The notes under the pieces: generated by a model | Told to the model about the DNA's origin: nothing | The model's input: the letters and a program-made list of their open reading frames with translations, nothing else | Database searches by the model: none | Part shown: piece after piece, positions 36,962-45,800 of the stretch | Numbering within the stretch: the stretch's first letter is position 1 | How the letters are laid out: each line of letters begins with the position of its first letter | Translations under genes and position numbers: made by a program | NCBI RefSeq assembly: GCF_022788655.1 | Contig: NZ_CP084951.1 | Span: 868,001-932,000, forward strand | Length of the DNA: 64,000 bases | Source of the DNA: Sulfitobacter indolifex | Lineage (GTDB): Bacteria; Pseudomonadota; Alphaproteobacteria; Rhodobacterales; Rhodobacteraceae | Direction: 5' to 3'

Positions 36962-37762
36962 ATGATGAACACCTCTGATTTCGATCCTGACATTCGCCGC
37001 GTTGCCCATCTGATGGCGGATGCCGCGCGGCACGTAATCCTGCCCTATTTCCGCAGCATTGATCTTCAGGCTGACAACAAGCTCGGCGCAGGCTTTGACC
37101 CCGTGACAGAGGCCGACCGTGCTGCCGAACGGGCGATGCGCGACGTATTGGCGACAGAGCGGCCTGCAGACGCCATTTTAGGCGAAGAATATGGCGCACA
37201 CCCCGGCTCATCAGGGCTGACTTGGGTGCTTGATCCCATTGACGGCACACGCGGATTTCTCAGCGGCACGCCGACTTGGGGGGTGCTGATTGCGGTGTCC
37301 GATGCCTCGGGGCCGTTTTATGGCATCATTGATCAGCCCTATATCGGTGAGCGGTTTGAAGGGGCGCCGAACGGTGCGCTGATGATCGGCCCGCACGGTC
37401 AGCGGACGCTCAAGACCCGCGCACCGCGTGATCTGCGTCAAGCCATCGTCTTCACCACATTTCCCGGAGTGGGCAGCACCGAAGAGGCCAGCGCCTTTCG
37501 CGCCGTTGCCTCGCAGGCGCTGCTGACCCGCTATGGTATGGATTGTTACGCCTATGCGCTGGTTGCCGCCGGGCAGGTCGATCTGGTGATTGAGGCGGGG
37601 TTGAACGCCTATGACATTCAGGCCCCCATCGCGGTGATCCAAGCGGCAGGCGGTATCGTAACTGATTGGCGGGGCAATCCGGTGCATGAAGGTGGCAGGG
37701 CGCTGGCGGCGGCCAATCCCGAAATTCACGCACAGGCGTTGGAGATACTTTCGGCCTATTGA
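36962..37762 (+). CDS. hisN: Inositol monophosphatase-family protein, HisN-like
   Basis: A 266-residue Mg-dependent phosphatase. The metal site shows DPVTEADRAAERAMR, ILGEEYG and the motif DPIDGTRGFLSGTPTWG, followed by IQAPIAVIQAAGGIVTDWRG, the second signature. The text is closest to what I recall of histidinol phosphatases (HisN) of alphaproteobacteria. Inositol or 3'-phosphoadenosine phosphatase is an alternative. Confidence 0.85.
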   Translation: MMNTSDFDPDIRRVAHLMADAARHVILPYFRSIDLQADNKLGAGFDPVTEADRAAERAMRDVLATERPADAILGEEYGAHPGSSGLTWVLDPIDGTRGFLSGTPTWGVLIAVSDASGPFYGIIDQPYIGERFEGAPNGALMIGPHGQRTLKTRAPRDLRQAIVFTTFPGVGSTEEASAFRAVASQALLTRYGMDCYAYALVAAGQVDLVIEAGLNAYDIQAPIAVIQAAGGIVTDWRGNPVHEGGRALAAANPEIHAQALEILSAY

Positions 37763-37813
37763 TCAAATTGTCGGGACACCGCGGATTGACCGACGCGGCA
37801 GCGATGCGATAAA

Positions 37814-37892
37814 ATGGAAAAAGGCCGGTTCTCTCGCCCGTTTTCCATCGGTCCAGCACACTTTTCATGAGACGGGCATAATGAAAAGTGTG
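37814..37892 (+). promoter_or_regulatory. Two-hairpin leader of 8-oxoguanine deaminase gene
   Basis: Two consecutive inverted repeats precede the start codon. The first is ATGGAAAA/TTTTCCAT with a 19-base G+C-rich loop. The second is CACACTTTTCAT/ATGAAAAGTGTG, a perfect 12-bp stem with a 12-base loop, which ends four bases before the ATG and leaves no ribosome binding site outside it. A translational switch or operator is likely; a purine-sensing RNA is a guess from the gene's function. Confidence 0.5.
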
Positions 37893-37896
37893 ACCT

Positions 37897-39231
37897 ATGG
37901 CCGAGACGCTCATCCGCGGTGCGGATTTTCTTATCACGATGGACGATACCCGACAGGAGCTTGCGGGCGCGGACCTGCTGCTGCGCGACGGGGTGATCGC
38001 TGAGGTCGGGCAGGGTTTGCTGACCAGTGGTGAGATTGTTGAGGCTAAAGGCTGCGTCGTCACGCCGGGCCTCGTGAACACCCACCACCATTTGTACCAA
38101 AGCATGACCCGCGCCGTGCCGGGCGCACAGGATGCGCTGCTCTTTGGCTGGCTTCAACGGCTTTACCCGATTTGGGCGCGTATGGGGCCTGAGCATATGT
38201 TCGTCTCGGCGCAGATTGGTCTGGCAGAGCTGGCGCTCTCCGGCTGCAGTCTGAGTTCGGATCACCTTTACCTCTACCCCAACGGCGTGCGTTTGGAGGA
38301 TACGATCCACGCCGCCGCCGAATTGGGCCTACGGTTTCACCCCACGCGCGGATCGATGAGCATCGGCGAGAGCGACGGCGGTCTGCCGCCGGATGCGCTG
38401 GTCGAACGTGAGGCCGCAATTTTGGAGGATTGCATCCGCGTGGTCGATGCCTTCCATGACCCTGCCGAAGGGTCGATGTGCCGTGTCGGGCTCGCGCCAT
38501 GCTCTCCCTTCTCCGTCAGCCGCGAATTGATGCGCGACACGGCGCTGCTGGCCCGCGACAAAGGTGTGATGCTGCACACCCATCTGGCAGAGAATGCCGA
38601 AGATGTGGCCTATTCGCTTGAGAAATTCGGCTGCCGCCCCGGTGAATATGCCGAAAGCCTTGGTTGGCTGGGCGATGACGTTTGGCATGCCCATTGTGTG
38701 CAGTTGGACGGGGCCGAGATTGATCTCTTTGCCCGGACCCGCACCGGTGTGGCGCATTGCCCCTGTTCCAATTGCCGCCTTGGGTCGGGCATCGCGCCGG
38801 TGCGGGCGATGCTGGACGCAGGCGTGCCGCTGGGGCTAGGTGTTGACGGATCGGCCAGCAACGACAGCGGCAATCTGGCAGCCGAGGCGCGGCAAGCGAT
38901 GCTGTTGCAGCGTGTGTCACGCGGCGCTGATGCGATGAGCCCGCGTGCGGCGCTGGAACTGGCGACGCGGGGTGGGGCAGATGTGCTGGGGCGGCCCGAT
39001 TGTGGGCGACTGATGCCCGGCAAGCGCGCCGATGTCGCGATCTGGGATGTTTCGGGCGTGCAAAGTGCGGGCAGTTGGGACCCGGCTGCGCTGCTTCTTG
39101 CCGGCCCGACGACGGTGCGTGACCTTTTCGTTGAAGGTCGTCAAGTGGTGCGGGATGGTCAAATTACCACGATTGACTTGGCCGCACAGGTGGCGCGGCA
39201 GAACGCATTGGCGAAAGGCTTGGCTGAATGA
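37897..39231 (+). CDS. 8-oxoguanine deaminase
   Basis: A 444-residue amidohydrolase. The metal site starts at PGLVNTHHHLYQS, followed by GLAPCSPFSVS, HTHLAENAEDV and LGVDGSASNDSGNL. The family text matches 8-oxoguanine deaminases (related to hydroxyatrazine ethylaminohydrolase), which turn the oxidised base into urate. The start has no plain ribosome binding site and sits right after a 12-bp hairpin. It overlaps the next gene by four bases. Confidence 0.85.
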   Translation: MAETLIRGADFLITMDDTRQELAGADLLLRDGVIAEVGQGLLTSGEIVEAKGCVVTPGLVNTHHHLYQSMTRAVPGAQDALLFGWLQRLYPIWARMGPEHMFVSAQIGLAELALSGCSLSSDHLYLYPNGVRLEDTIHAAAELGLRFHPTRGSMSIGESDGGLPPDALVEREAAILEDCIRVVDAFHDPAEGSMCRVGLAPCSPFSVSRELMRDTALLARDKGVMLHTHLAENAEDVAYSLEKFGCRPGEYAESLGWLGDDVWHAHCVQLDGAEIDLFARTRTGVAHCPCSNCRLGSGIAPVRAMLDAGVPLGLGVDGSASNDSGNLAAEARQAMLLQRVSRGADAMSPRAALELATRGGADVLGRPDCGRLMPGKRADVAIWDVSGVQSAGSWDPAALLLAGPTTVRDLFVEGRQVVRDGQITTIDLAAQVARQNALAKGLAE

Positions 39232-39647
39232 GGCCATTTTTTCTATCGATACTGATGTTGGCAGGGATGCCAGCATGGGCCGACCCGATGGGGTTGGAGC
39301 GCGTAAATGCGTTGCGGGATGTGCAGGGGCTAAAACCGTTGATCTATGATGGCCGCTTGGCGCAGGCGGCTCAAACACATGCCACCGATATGGCAGAGCA
39401 TGACTATTTCAGCCACAGAGGCCGCGATGGCACAGATGTAGGCCGTCGTGCCGCGATGGCGGGTTATCAATGGTGTTTTGTCGCTGAGAATATCGCCAAA
39501 GGGCAGCAGTCCTTGGATGAGGTCATGACCGGTTGGACCAATTCGCCGGGGCATTACCGCAATATGGTCGACAGCCGCGCCGAAGAGATGGGGCTGGTGC
39601 GGGCCGATAGTGAGGTCTGGGTCATGGTGCTGGGCGCGCCCTGCTGA
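39228..39647 (+). CDS. Secreted CAP-domain protein
   Basis: A 139-residue protein with a signal peptide ending at AWA (about residue 18), then a CAP/SCP-like domain: LERVNALRDVQGLKPLIYDGRLAQAAQTHATDMAEHDYFSHRGRDG and WTNSPGHYRNMVDSRAEEMGL. The conserved His and Glu residues are present. CAP proteins are found in envelopes and secretions, with unclear function. Linked to the deaminase gene by an ATGA overlap. Confidence 0.9.
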   Translation: MRPFFLSILMLAGMPAWADPMGLERVNALRDVQGLKPLIYDGRLAQAAQTHATDMAEHDYFSHRGRDGTDVGRRAAMAGYQWCFVAENIAKGQQSLDEVMTGWTNSPGHYRNMVDSRAEEMGLVRADSEVWVMVLGAPC

Positions 39648-39671
39648 GAGGGCCCAATCACGGGTGGCGCG

Positions 39672-40973
39672 TTACGCCGTGCCACCCCGACGCGTACCCG
39701 CAACCCAAACATCTGCAATCGCGCGATCATCGCCCATCATGATGGTGGCGAAAAGGCTTTCCCAGATATCCTTGGCCGCTTCGTGACGCTGCGCGATCGC
39801 GGGGGTGGAATCCAGTGAAAGCACGGTGATATCCGCCTCCATCCCAGCGGCCAGACTGCCCACGTCATCTTGCAGATGCAGGCTGCGGGCCGAGCCTGCG
39901 GTGGCGAGCCAGATCAGCTGCGCCGCGTGCAGTGGCGTGCCGCGCAACTGGCCGACCTCATAGGCCGCCGCCATGGTGCGCAGCATCGAAAACGACGAGC
40001 CGCCCCCGGTATCTGTGGCCAGTGCCAGCGGGATGCCCCGCGCGGCAAGACCGGTCATGTCAAACAGCCCAGAACCGATGAAAGTGTTGGAGGTGGGGCA
40101 ATGCACCAGCGCGCCGCCCGTCTCGGCCAGCCGGTCGATCTCACGCGGCTCTAGGTGAATCGCATGGCCGTAGAGCCCGCGTTCGCCGAGTAGCCCGTGG
40201 GCCTCATAGGTATCAAGATAGTCGCGGGCCTGCGGAAACAGTCCGCGGACCCATTCGATCTCATCAGTTTGTTCGCTGAGGTGGGTTTGCATCAGACAGG
40301 TCGGATGCTCCGCCCAAAGCGCACCGAGTGCTGAGAGCTGCTCCGGCGTCGAGGTGGGAGAGAAACGCGGCGTGATTGCATAGCTCGCGCGGCCCTTGCC
40401 GTGCCAGCGCTCGATCAGCGCTTTGCTGTCATCATAGGCCGATTGCACCGTGTCGCGCAGACCCTCAGGGGCGTTGCGGTCCATGCAGGTCTTGCCCGCG
40501 ACGATCCGTTGCCCGCGTTCTGCTGCAGCCTGAAACAGCGCATCGGCGCTATGGGGGTGGATCGTGCAGTAAGACGCGACCGTGGTGGTGCCGTGGGCCA
40601 GCGTCAGGTCAAGATAGCGCGCGGCGATCTCACCCGCATAGGCCGGATCCGATAGGCGCATCTCTTCGGGGAAGGTATAGGTGTTGAGCCAGTCGATCAG
40701 CCGCTTGCCCCATGACGCGATGATCGCGGTCTGTGGGTAATGCACGTGGGCGTCGACAAAACCGGGACAGATCAGAGCATCGGGATAATCTGTCACCTCG
40801 GCCTGCGGATGTGCGGCACGCAAGCGTTCGCCATTCCCAACGGCAGTGATGCGGCCCTCTTCGATCAGCACCCCACCTTCGGTGTCGATCTTTACGGCAT
40901 CCTCCCACGCGCTTTGCATCGGGTTGCCAGAATAGGTGAGCGTCGCGCCCAAAAGGAGTCGTTGATTTGTCAT
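39672..40973 (-). CDS. guaD: Guanine deaminase
   Basis: A 433-residue amidohydrolase that converts guanine to xanthine. Marks: ICPGFVDAHVHYPQTAIIASWG, GTTTVASYCTIHP, QTHLSEQTDEIEWV and LATDTGGGSSFSMLRTM. It converges on the CAP-domain gene. Together with the 8-oxoguanine deaminase it forms a purine salvage or degradation site. Confidence 0.94.
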   Translation of the reverse strand: MTNQRLLLGATLTYSGNPMQSAWEDAVKIDTEGGVLIEEGRITAVGNGERLRAAHPQAEVTDYPDALICPGFVDAHVHYPQTAIIASWGKRLIDWLNTYTFPEEMRLSDPAYAGEIAARYLDLTLAHGTTTVASYCTIHPHSADALFQAAAERGQRIVAGKTCMDRNAPEGLRDTVQSAYDDSKALIERWHGKGRASYAITPRFSPTSTPEQLSALGALWAEHPTCLMQTHLSEQTDEIEWVRGLFPQARDYLDTYEAHGLLGERGLYGHAIHLEPREIDRLAETGGALVHCPTSNTFIGSGLFDMTGLAARGIPLALATDTGGGSSFSMLRTMAAAYEVGQLRGTPLHAAQLIWLATAGSARSLHLQDDVGSLAAGMEADITVLSLDSTPAIAQRHEAAKDIWESLFATIMMGDDRAIADVWVAGTRRGGTA

Positions 40974-41095
40974 GCCAGTGGTTTAGGTGAGGGCGAGACG
41001 GGGAACAATACCGAAGCGTCGTAGGTGCCGTTGTGCCCCTGATGCCGCTCGCCTATTGTCGCCTCCAACAAGGGCACAGGCACGGAGAGCAGCGG

Positions 41096-42499
41096 ATGTC
41101 AGAGCAGATCGAAGAGCTGGATCCGGCGGTAGCCTCTGAAGAGAGTGCCGAGGCCTATATGCTGGACCGCAAGGCCGTCGCCGCGATCCTTGAAACCGTG
41201 GAGGCCGGGGATCAGGCGCATCTGACCCAGTTGATGGAGCCGCTGCACGCGGCGGACATCGCTGACCTTTTGGAGCAGATAGGCGAGGACGACCGCGCCG
41301 CGTTGATCCGGCTTTATGGGCAGGAATTCGACGGCGAGATCCTGTCGGAACTCGACGAGTCGATTCGCGAAGAAGTCATCTCGATCCTGACGCCGCAGGT
41401 GTTGACCCAAGCGGTGCGCGAGCTTGACAGCGATGATGTGGTCGACCTGATCGAAGATCTGGAAGATGCGCAGCAGGAAACCATCCTCGACGCGTTGGAG
41501 GAGACTGACCGGGTCGCTGTTGAACAGGCGCTGAACTGGCCGGAGTATTCTGCCGGTCGTCTGATGCAGCGCGAGGTTGTGATGGCGCCCGAGCATTGGA
41601 CGGTGGGTCAAGCGATCGACCATCTGCGCGCCACCAAGGAAGAAGACCTTCCAGATCAATTTTACCACATCGTCATGGTCGATCCGCGCCTGCACCCGGT
41701 GGGCAATGTGACGTTGGGCAAGCTTATGCGCTCGCGCCGCGATACACGGCTGGCGGATATTCTTGAGGAAACGTTCCAGATTATCCCGGCAATGCGAGAC
41801 GAGGGCGATGTGGCCTATGCGTTCAACCAGTACCACTTGATCTCGGCCCCCGTGGTCGATGAAGAGGGGCGGCTGATCGGTGTCATTACCATCGACGACG
41901 CCATGGCGGTGCTGGATGAAGAACACGAAGAAGATATTTTGCGTCTGGCGGGTGTGGGCGAAGGCTCGCTTTCTGACCGTGTGACGGAAACGACAAAACA
42001 ACGCCTGCCGTGGCTTGCGGTGAACCTTGTGACGGCGATTGCGGCATCGATGGTGATCTCACAATTCGAAGCCGCCATCGCGCAGATCGTGGCACTGGCT
42101 GTGCTGATGCCGATCGTGGCGTCGATGGGCGGCAATGCGGGCACACAGAGCTTGACCGTCGCGGTGCGCGCCATCGCGACGAAAGACCTTACCGGCTCCA
42201 ACGTCTGGCGGGTGATCCGGCGGGAGGTTCTCGTCGGGTTGGTCAACGGGGTGATTTTCGCGGTGATCATGGGGATCGTTGGCGTGGTGTGGTTCGGCTC
42301 TCCAGCGCTGGGCTATGTGATCGCCACGGCGATGGTGATTAACCTTGTCGTGGCGGGGCTTGCGGGTACTGGCATTCCGATCCTGCTCGAACGGTTCGGG
42401 ATTGATCCGGCGCTGGCTTCGGGGGCCTTTGTGACCACGGTAACGGATGTGGTCGGCTTTTTCGCCTTCCTCGGGCTTGCGGCGCTGGTGCTGCTGTGA
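41096..42499 (+). CDS. mgtE: Magnesium transporter MgtE
   Basis: A 467-residue Mg2+ channel. The N-terminal helical superhelix runs to about residue 140, two CBS domains follow (FYHIVMVDPRLHPVGNVTLGKLMRS; YHLISAPVVDEEGRLIGVITIDDAMAVLDEEHEEDI), then five membrane helices from residue 305 with the family text VALAVLMPIVASMGGNAGTQSLTV. AGCGG is a weak binding site; the start matches the family. Confidence 0.95.
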   Translation: MSEQIEELDPAVASEESAEAYMLDRKAVAAILETVEAGDQAHLTQLMEPLHAADIADLLEQIGEDDRAALIRLYGQEFDGEILSELDESIREEVISILTPQVLTQAVRELDSDDVVDLIEDLEDAQQETILDALEETDRVAVEQALNWPEYSAGRLMQREVVMAPEHWTVGQAIDHLRATKEEDLPDQFYHIVMVDPRLHPVGNVTLGKLMRSRRDTRLADILEETFQIIPAMRDEGDVAYAFNQYHLISAPVVDEEGRLIGVITIDDAMAVLDEEHEEDILRLAGVGEGSLSDRVTETTKQRLPWLAVNLVTAIAASMVISQFEAAIAQIVALAVLMPIVASMGGNAGTQSLTVAVRAIATKDLTGSNVWRVIRREVLVGLVNGVIFAVIMGIVGVVWFGSPALGYVIATAMVINLVVAGLAGTGIPILLERFGIDPALASGAFVTTVTDVVGFFAFLGLAALVLL

Positions 42500-43062
42500 G
42501 CGACGCTGCGGCGCGAAAGGCAGCGGCCCGCAAGGCCGCCTTTGCCCGCCGCAAACCCTTGTTTGATCAGGCGAATGCCGCGCAGGGGGGGTATCTCTCG
42601 GAGGTGCTGGCAGGCTACCGTGGCGTGCCGCTTTCGGGATTCATGCCGATCCGGACCGAGATTGACCCCCGCCCGGCCATGGCCGAGGCCTGCGCCCACG
42701 GCCCGGTCGGCGTGCCGGTGATCATGTGGCCCGACCACCCGCTCTCCTTCTCGCGCTGGACGCCAGAGACGCCAATGGTCGCGGGCAGCTTCGGCGCGAT
42801 GATCCCAGAACATAACGATTTTTTCGAGCCCGAGATCGTGATCGTGCCGCTGCTGGCCTTCAACCGCGCAGGGGCGCGGCTGGGCTATGGCGGCGGGTTT
42901 TATGACCGGACACTGGCGATGCTGCGCGGGCGGAGGGCCACGATGGCGATTGGTTTCGCCTTTGCAGGGCAGGAATGCGATGACATTCCACTTGAGGAAA
43001 CCGATGAGCCGCTTGATCTGATCGTGACAGAGGCTGGCGTGATCGAAGTGCCGCAACGCTAA
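42496..43062 (+). CDS. 5-formyltetrahydrofolate cyclo-ligase
   Basis: A 188-residue 5-FCL/MTHFS that recycles 5-formyl-THF to methenyl-THF. The signature RLGYGGGFYDRTLAML is present. It begins with GTG overlapping the mgtE stop (GTGA), so the two are translationally coupled. It is followed after 57 bases by the ymdB-like gene on the same strand. Confidence 0.92.
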   Translation: MSDAAARKAAARKAAFARRKPLFDQANAAQGGYLSEVLAGYRGVPLSGFMPIRTEIDPRPAMAEACAHGPVGVPVIMWPDHPLSFSRWTPETPMVAGSFGAMIPEHNDFFEPEIVIVPLLAFNRAGARLGYGGGFYDRTLAMLRGRRATMAIGFAFAGQECDDIPLEETDEPLDLIVTEAGVIEVPQR

Positions 43063-43119
43063 CCCGCCCACGTGGAATAAGGGTTGCCGCCAAGCCGCGC
43101 GCGTCCTAGTCCATAAGTT

Positions 43120-43932
43120 ATGAAGATTTTGTTTCTTGGCGATGTGATGGGCCGGGCCGGACGGCGGGCGATCACCGAAAATCTGGCGCGGCTGCGGCGC
43201 GACTGGAAGCTCGATTTTATTGTGGTCAACGGCGAGAATGCGACCGGCGGCATGGGCCTTTCGGGCGCACATGCCAAGACGCTGCTGGAGGCCGGGGCTG
43301 ACTGTCTGACCCTTGGCGATCACGCTTTCGATCAAAAAGACATGCTCAGCTTTATCGAGCAAGAGCCCCGCGTGATCCGACCGCTGAACTTTTCCAAGAA
43401 TGCGCCGGGCAAGGGGGCCAAGCTGTTCACAGCGCAGAATGGCAAGAAGGTTTTGGTCACCCAAGCGCTTGGCCAAGTCTTTATGAAACGGCCCTTTGAT
43501 GATCCCTTTTCAGCGCTGGAGCCGGTGCTGAAAACGCACCCTCTGGGCGGGATGGCGCAGGCAATCATCGTCGATATGCATTGCGAAGCCACGAGCGAGA
43601 AGATGGCCATGGGCCATTGGTGCGACGGGCGGGCGAGCCTTGTTGTCGGCACCCATACCCATGTGCCCACGGCCGATGCGATGATCCTGCCGGGCGGCAC
43701 GGCCTACCTCAGCGATGCGGGCATGTGCGGCGATTATCATTCGGTGATTGGCATGGATAAGGCCGAGCCGCTGCGCCGTTTCATCACCGGCATGCCGCGC
43801 GAACGTTTCACCCCTGCCAATGGCGAGGCGACGCTGTCGGGTGTCTATATTGAGACCGATGACCGCACGGGCCGTTCCACACGGATCGTGCCGGTGCGCG
43901 ATGGCGGTGCCCTACAGGCCAGCGCACCTTAA
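43120..43932 (+). CDS. YmdB-family metallophosphoesterase
   Basis: A 270-residue phosphoesterase of the YmdB family (cyclic nucleotide or RNA-related). Metal-site motifs: LFLGDVMGRAGR, VVNGENATGGMGL, TLGDHAFDQ, DMHCEATSEKMAMGHW and VGTHTHVPTADAMIL. Complete; the length is standard. Confidence 0.92.
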   Translation: MKILFLGDVMGRAGRRAITENLARLRRDWKLDFIVVNGENATGGMGLSGAHAKTLLEAGADCLTLGDHAFDQKDMLSFIEQEPRVIRPLNFSKNAPGKGAKLFTAQNGKKVLVTQALGQVFMKRPFDDPFSALEPVLKTHPLGGMAQAIIVDMHCEATSEKMAMGHWCDGRASLVVGTHTHVPTADAMILPGGTAYLSDAGMCGDYHSVIGMDKAEPLRRFITGMPRERFTPANGEATLSGVYIETDDRTGRSTRIVPVRDGGALQASAP

Positions 43933-44026
43933 GATCAGCAAGGCGCGGCCCGTGCGTCGCGCTTGCACCGAGGGCCGCAATCGGCGTAACTGGACAACGG
44001 CCTTTTGCCCGAATGACAGGTTCTTG

Positions 44027-45799
44027 ATGGAATTTTTCAGCTTCTCTCCGATGGAGACGGCCGTACTCACCCTTGTGGTGGTCGGCATGATGTTCGTGCT
44101 TTTCTTGCGCGAAGCTTTCCCTACCGAAGTGGTCGCCATCGCCGGTGCCGCGCTGCTGCTGGCCATCGGCGTTTTGCCCTATGACGATGCGCTAGCAGTG
44201 CTGTCAAACCCCGCGCCTTGGACCATCGCGGCCATGTTCATCATCATGGGGGCCTTGGTGCGGACGGGCGCGCTGGATGTGCTGACCCGGCTTGCTGAGC
44301 GAACGGCCAAGACCCACCCGAAATCCGCAGTGGCGGGGGTGATCCTGTCGGTCATGGCGGCCAGCGCGATTATGAACAACACGCCCGTCGTCGTGGTGAT
44401 GATCCCGGTGGTGGTGCAGCTGACCCGCACGCTTAACACCAAAGCCTCTAAGTTGCTGATTCCGCTCAGCTATGCCGCGATCATGGGCGGCTCTCTCACG
44501 CTGATCGGCACCTCGACCAACCTTCTGGTTGATGGTGTGGCGCGGTCTCAGGGGATGGAGCCTTTCGGCATTTTCGAGATCCTCCCCGTGGGCCTTGTGG
44601 TCTGCGCGTGGGGCCTGATCTATATGCTGTTCTTCGCAGACAAGCTGCTGCCCGCGCGCGACAGCATGGCGAATATGCTCTCTGACCGCTCCAAGATGAA
44701 GTTCTTTACCGAGGCGGTGATCCCCCCCGAGAGCAACTTGATTGGCCGTGAAGTGTTGGATGTGCAGCTGTTCAAACGCGAAGGCGTGCGGCTGATCGAC
44801 GTGGTGCGCGGCGACGATTCATTGCGACGCAACCTTAAGGGCGTTGAGCTTCAGGTCGGAGATCGCGTCGTGCTGCGGACCCAGATGACCGAGCTTCTGA
44901 GCCTGCAAAACAACAAGGAACTGCGCCGGGTTGATCAGCTTTCGGCGGTGGAGACCACGACCGTTGAGGTGCTGATCACGCCGGGCTGCCGGATGGTGGG
45001 TCGCTCTCTTGGCTCAATGCGGCTACGGCGGCGCTACGGGGTTTATGCGCTGGCGGTGCATCGGCGGAACCAGAATATCGGCCAGCAGCTTGATCAATTG
45101 ATCATCAAAGTGGGCGACACGCTGCTGCTGGAAGGCGCGGCAGAGGACATTCAGCGGTTGGCCAGCGACATGAACCTTGTCGACGTGACCCAACCCTCGG
45201 CCCGCGCTTTTCGTCGCGGCCATGCGCCGATCGCCATTGCCGCACTGGTAGGGATCGTCACATTGGCGGCCTTCAACGTAGCGCCGATTTTGGCTTTGGC
45301 CGTGATCGCCGTGGCCGTGGTCCTGGTGACGGGCTGTATCGACGCGGAGGAGGCTTTCTCTTTCGTGGAAGGGCGTTTGCTGGCGCTGATCTTTGCCATG
45401 TTGGCCGTGGGGGCTGCGCTGCAAAACTCAGGCGCGATCACCCTGATCGTCGATAATATCGCGCCGGGGCTGGCGGAACTCCCGCCTTACTTCATCATTC
45501 TGTCCGTGTTCCTGCTGACCACGACCCTGACCGAGATCGTCAGCAACAATGCCGTGGCGGTGATCATGACGCCCATCGCCATCAGTCTTAGCACCGCGCT
45601 TGGCATGGACCCGCGCCCCTTGGTGGTGGCGGTGATGATCGCGGCCTCTTGCGCCTTTGCCACGCCCATTGGCTATCAGACCAACACGCTGGTTTACGGG
45701 CCGGGGGGGTATAAATTTACCGATTTCATGCGCATCGGGATCCCGCTGAACCTAAGCATGTCGCTGCTGGTCAGCGCGGTGATCCCGCTGTTTTGGTAG
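44027..45799 (+). CDS. SLC13-family permease with two TrkA-C domains
   Basis: A 590-residue transporter. Two membrane blocks (to about residue 210 and from about 400) enclose two cytosolic TrkA-C (RCK_C-like) domains, near residues 235-300 and 315-390. Motifs include AIMNNTPVVVVMIPVV, MGGSLTLIGTSTNLLVDG and the second-half SNNAVAVIMTPIAISLS. These proteins move dicarboxylates, sulfate or related anions with Na+. The start is chosen at the first hydrophobic segment. Confidence 0.9.
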   Translation: MEFFSFSPMETAVLTLVVVGMMFVLFLREAFPTEVVAIAGAALLLAIGVLPYDDALAVLSNPAPWTIAAMFIIMGALVRTGALDVLTRLAERTAKTHPKSAVAGVILSVMAASAIMNNTPVVVVMIPVVVQLTRTLNTKASKLLIPLSYAAIMGGSLTLIGTSTNLLVDGVARSQGMEPFGIFEILPVGLVVCAWGLIYMLFFADKLLPARDSMANMLSDRSKMKFFTEAVIPPESNLIGREVLDVQLFKREGVRLIDVVRGDDSLRRNLKGVELQVGDRVVLRTQMTELLSLQNNKELRRVDQLSAVETTTVEVLITPGCRMVGRSLGSMRLRRRYGVYALAVHRRNQNIGQQLDQLIIKVGDTLLLEGAAEDIQRLASDMNLVDVTQPSARAFRRGHAPIAIAALVGIVTLAAFNVAPILALAVIAVAVVLVTGCIDAEEAFSFVEGRLLALIFAMLAVGAALQNSGAITLIVDNIAPGLAELPPYFIILSVFLLTTTLTEIVSNNAVAVIMTPIAISLSTALGMDPRPLVVAVMIAASCAFATPIGYQTNTLVYGPGGYKFTDFMRIGIPLNLSMSLLVSAVIPLFW

Positions 45800-45800
45800 G

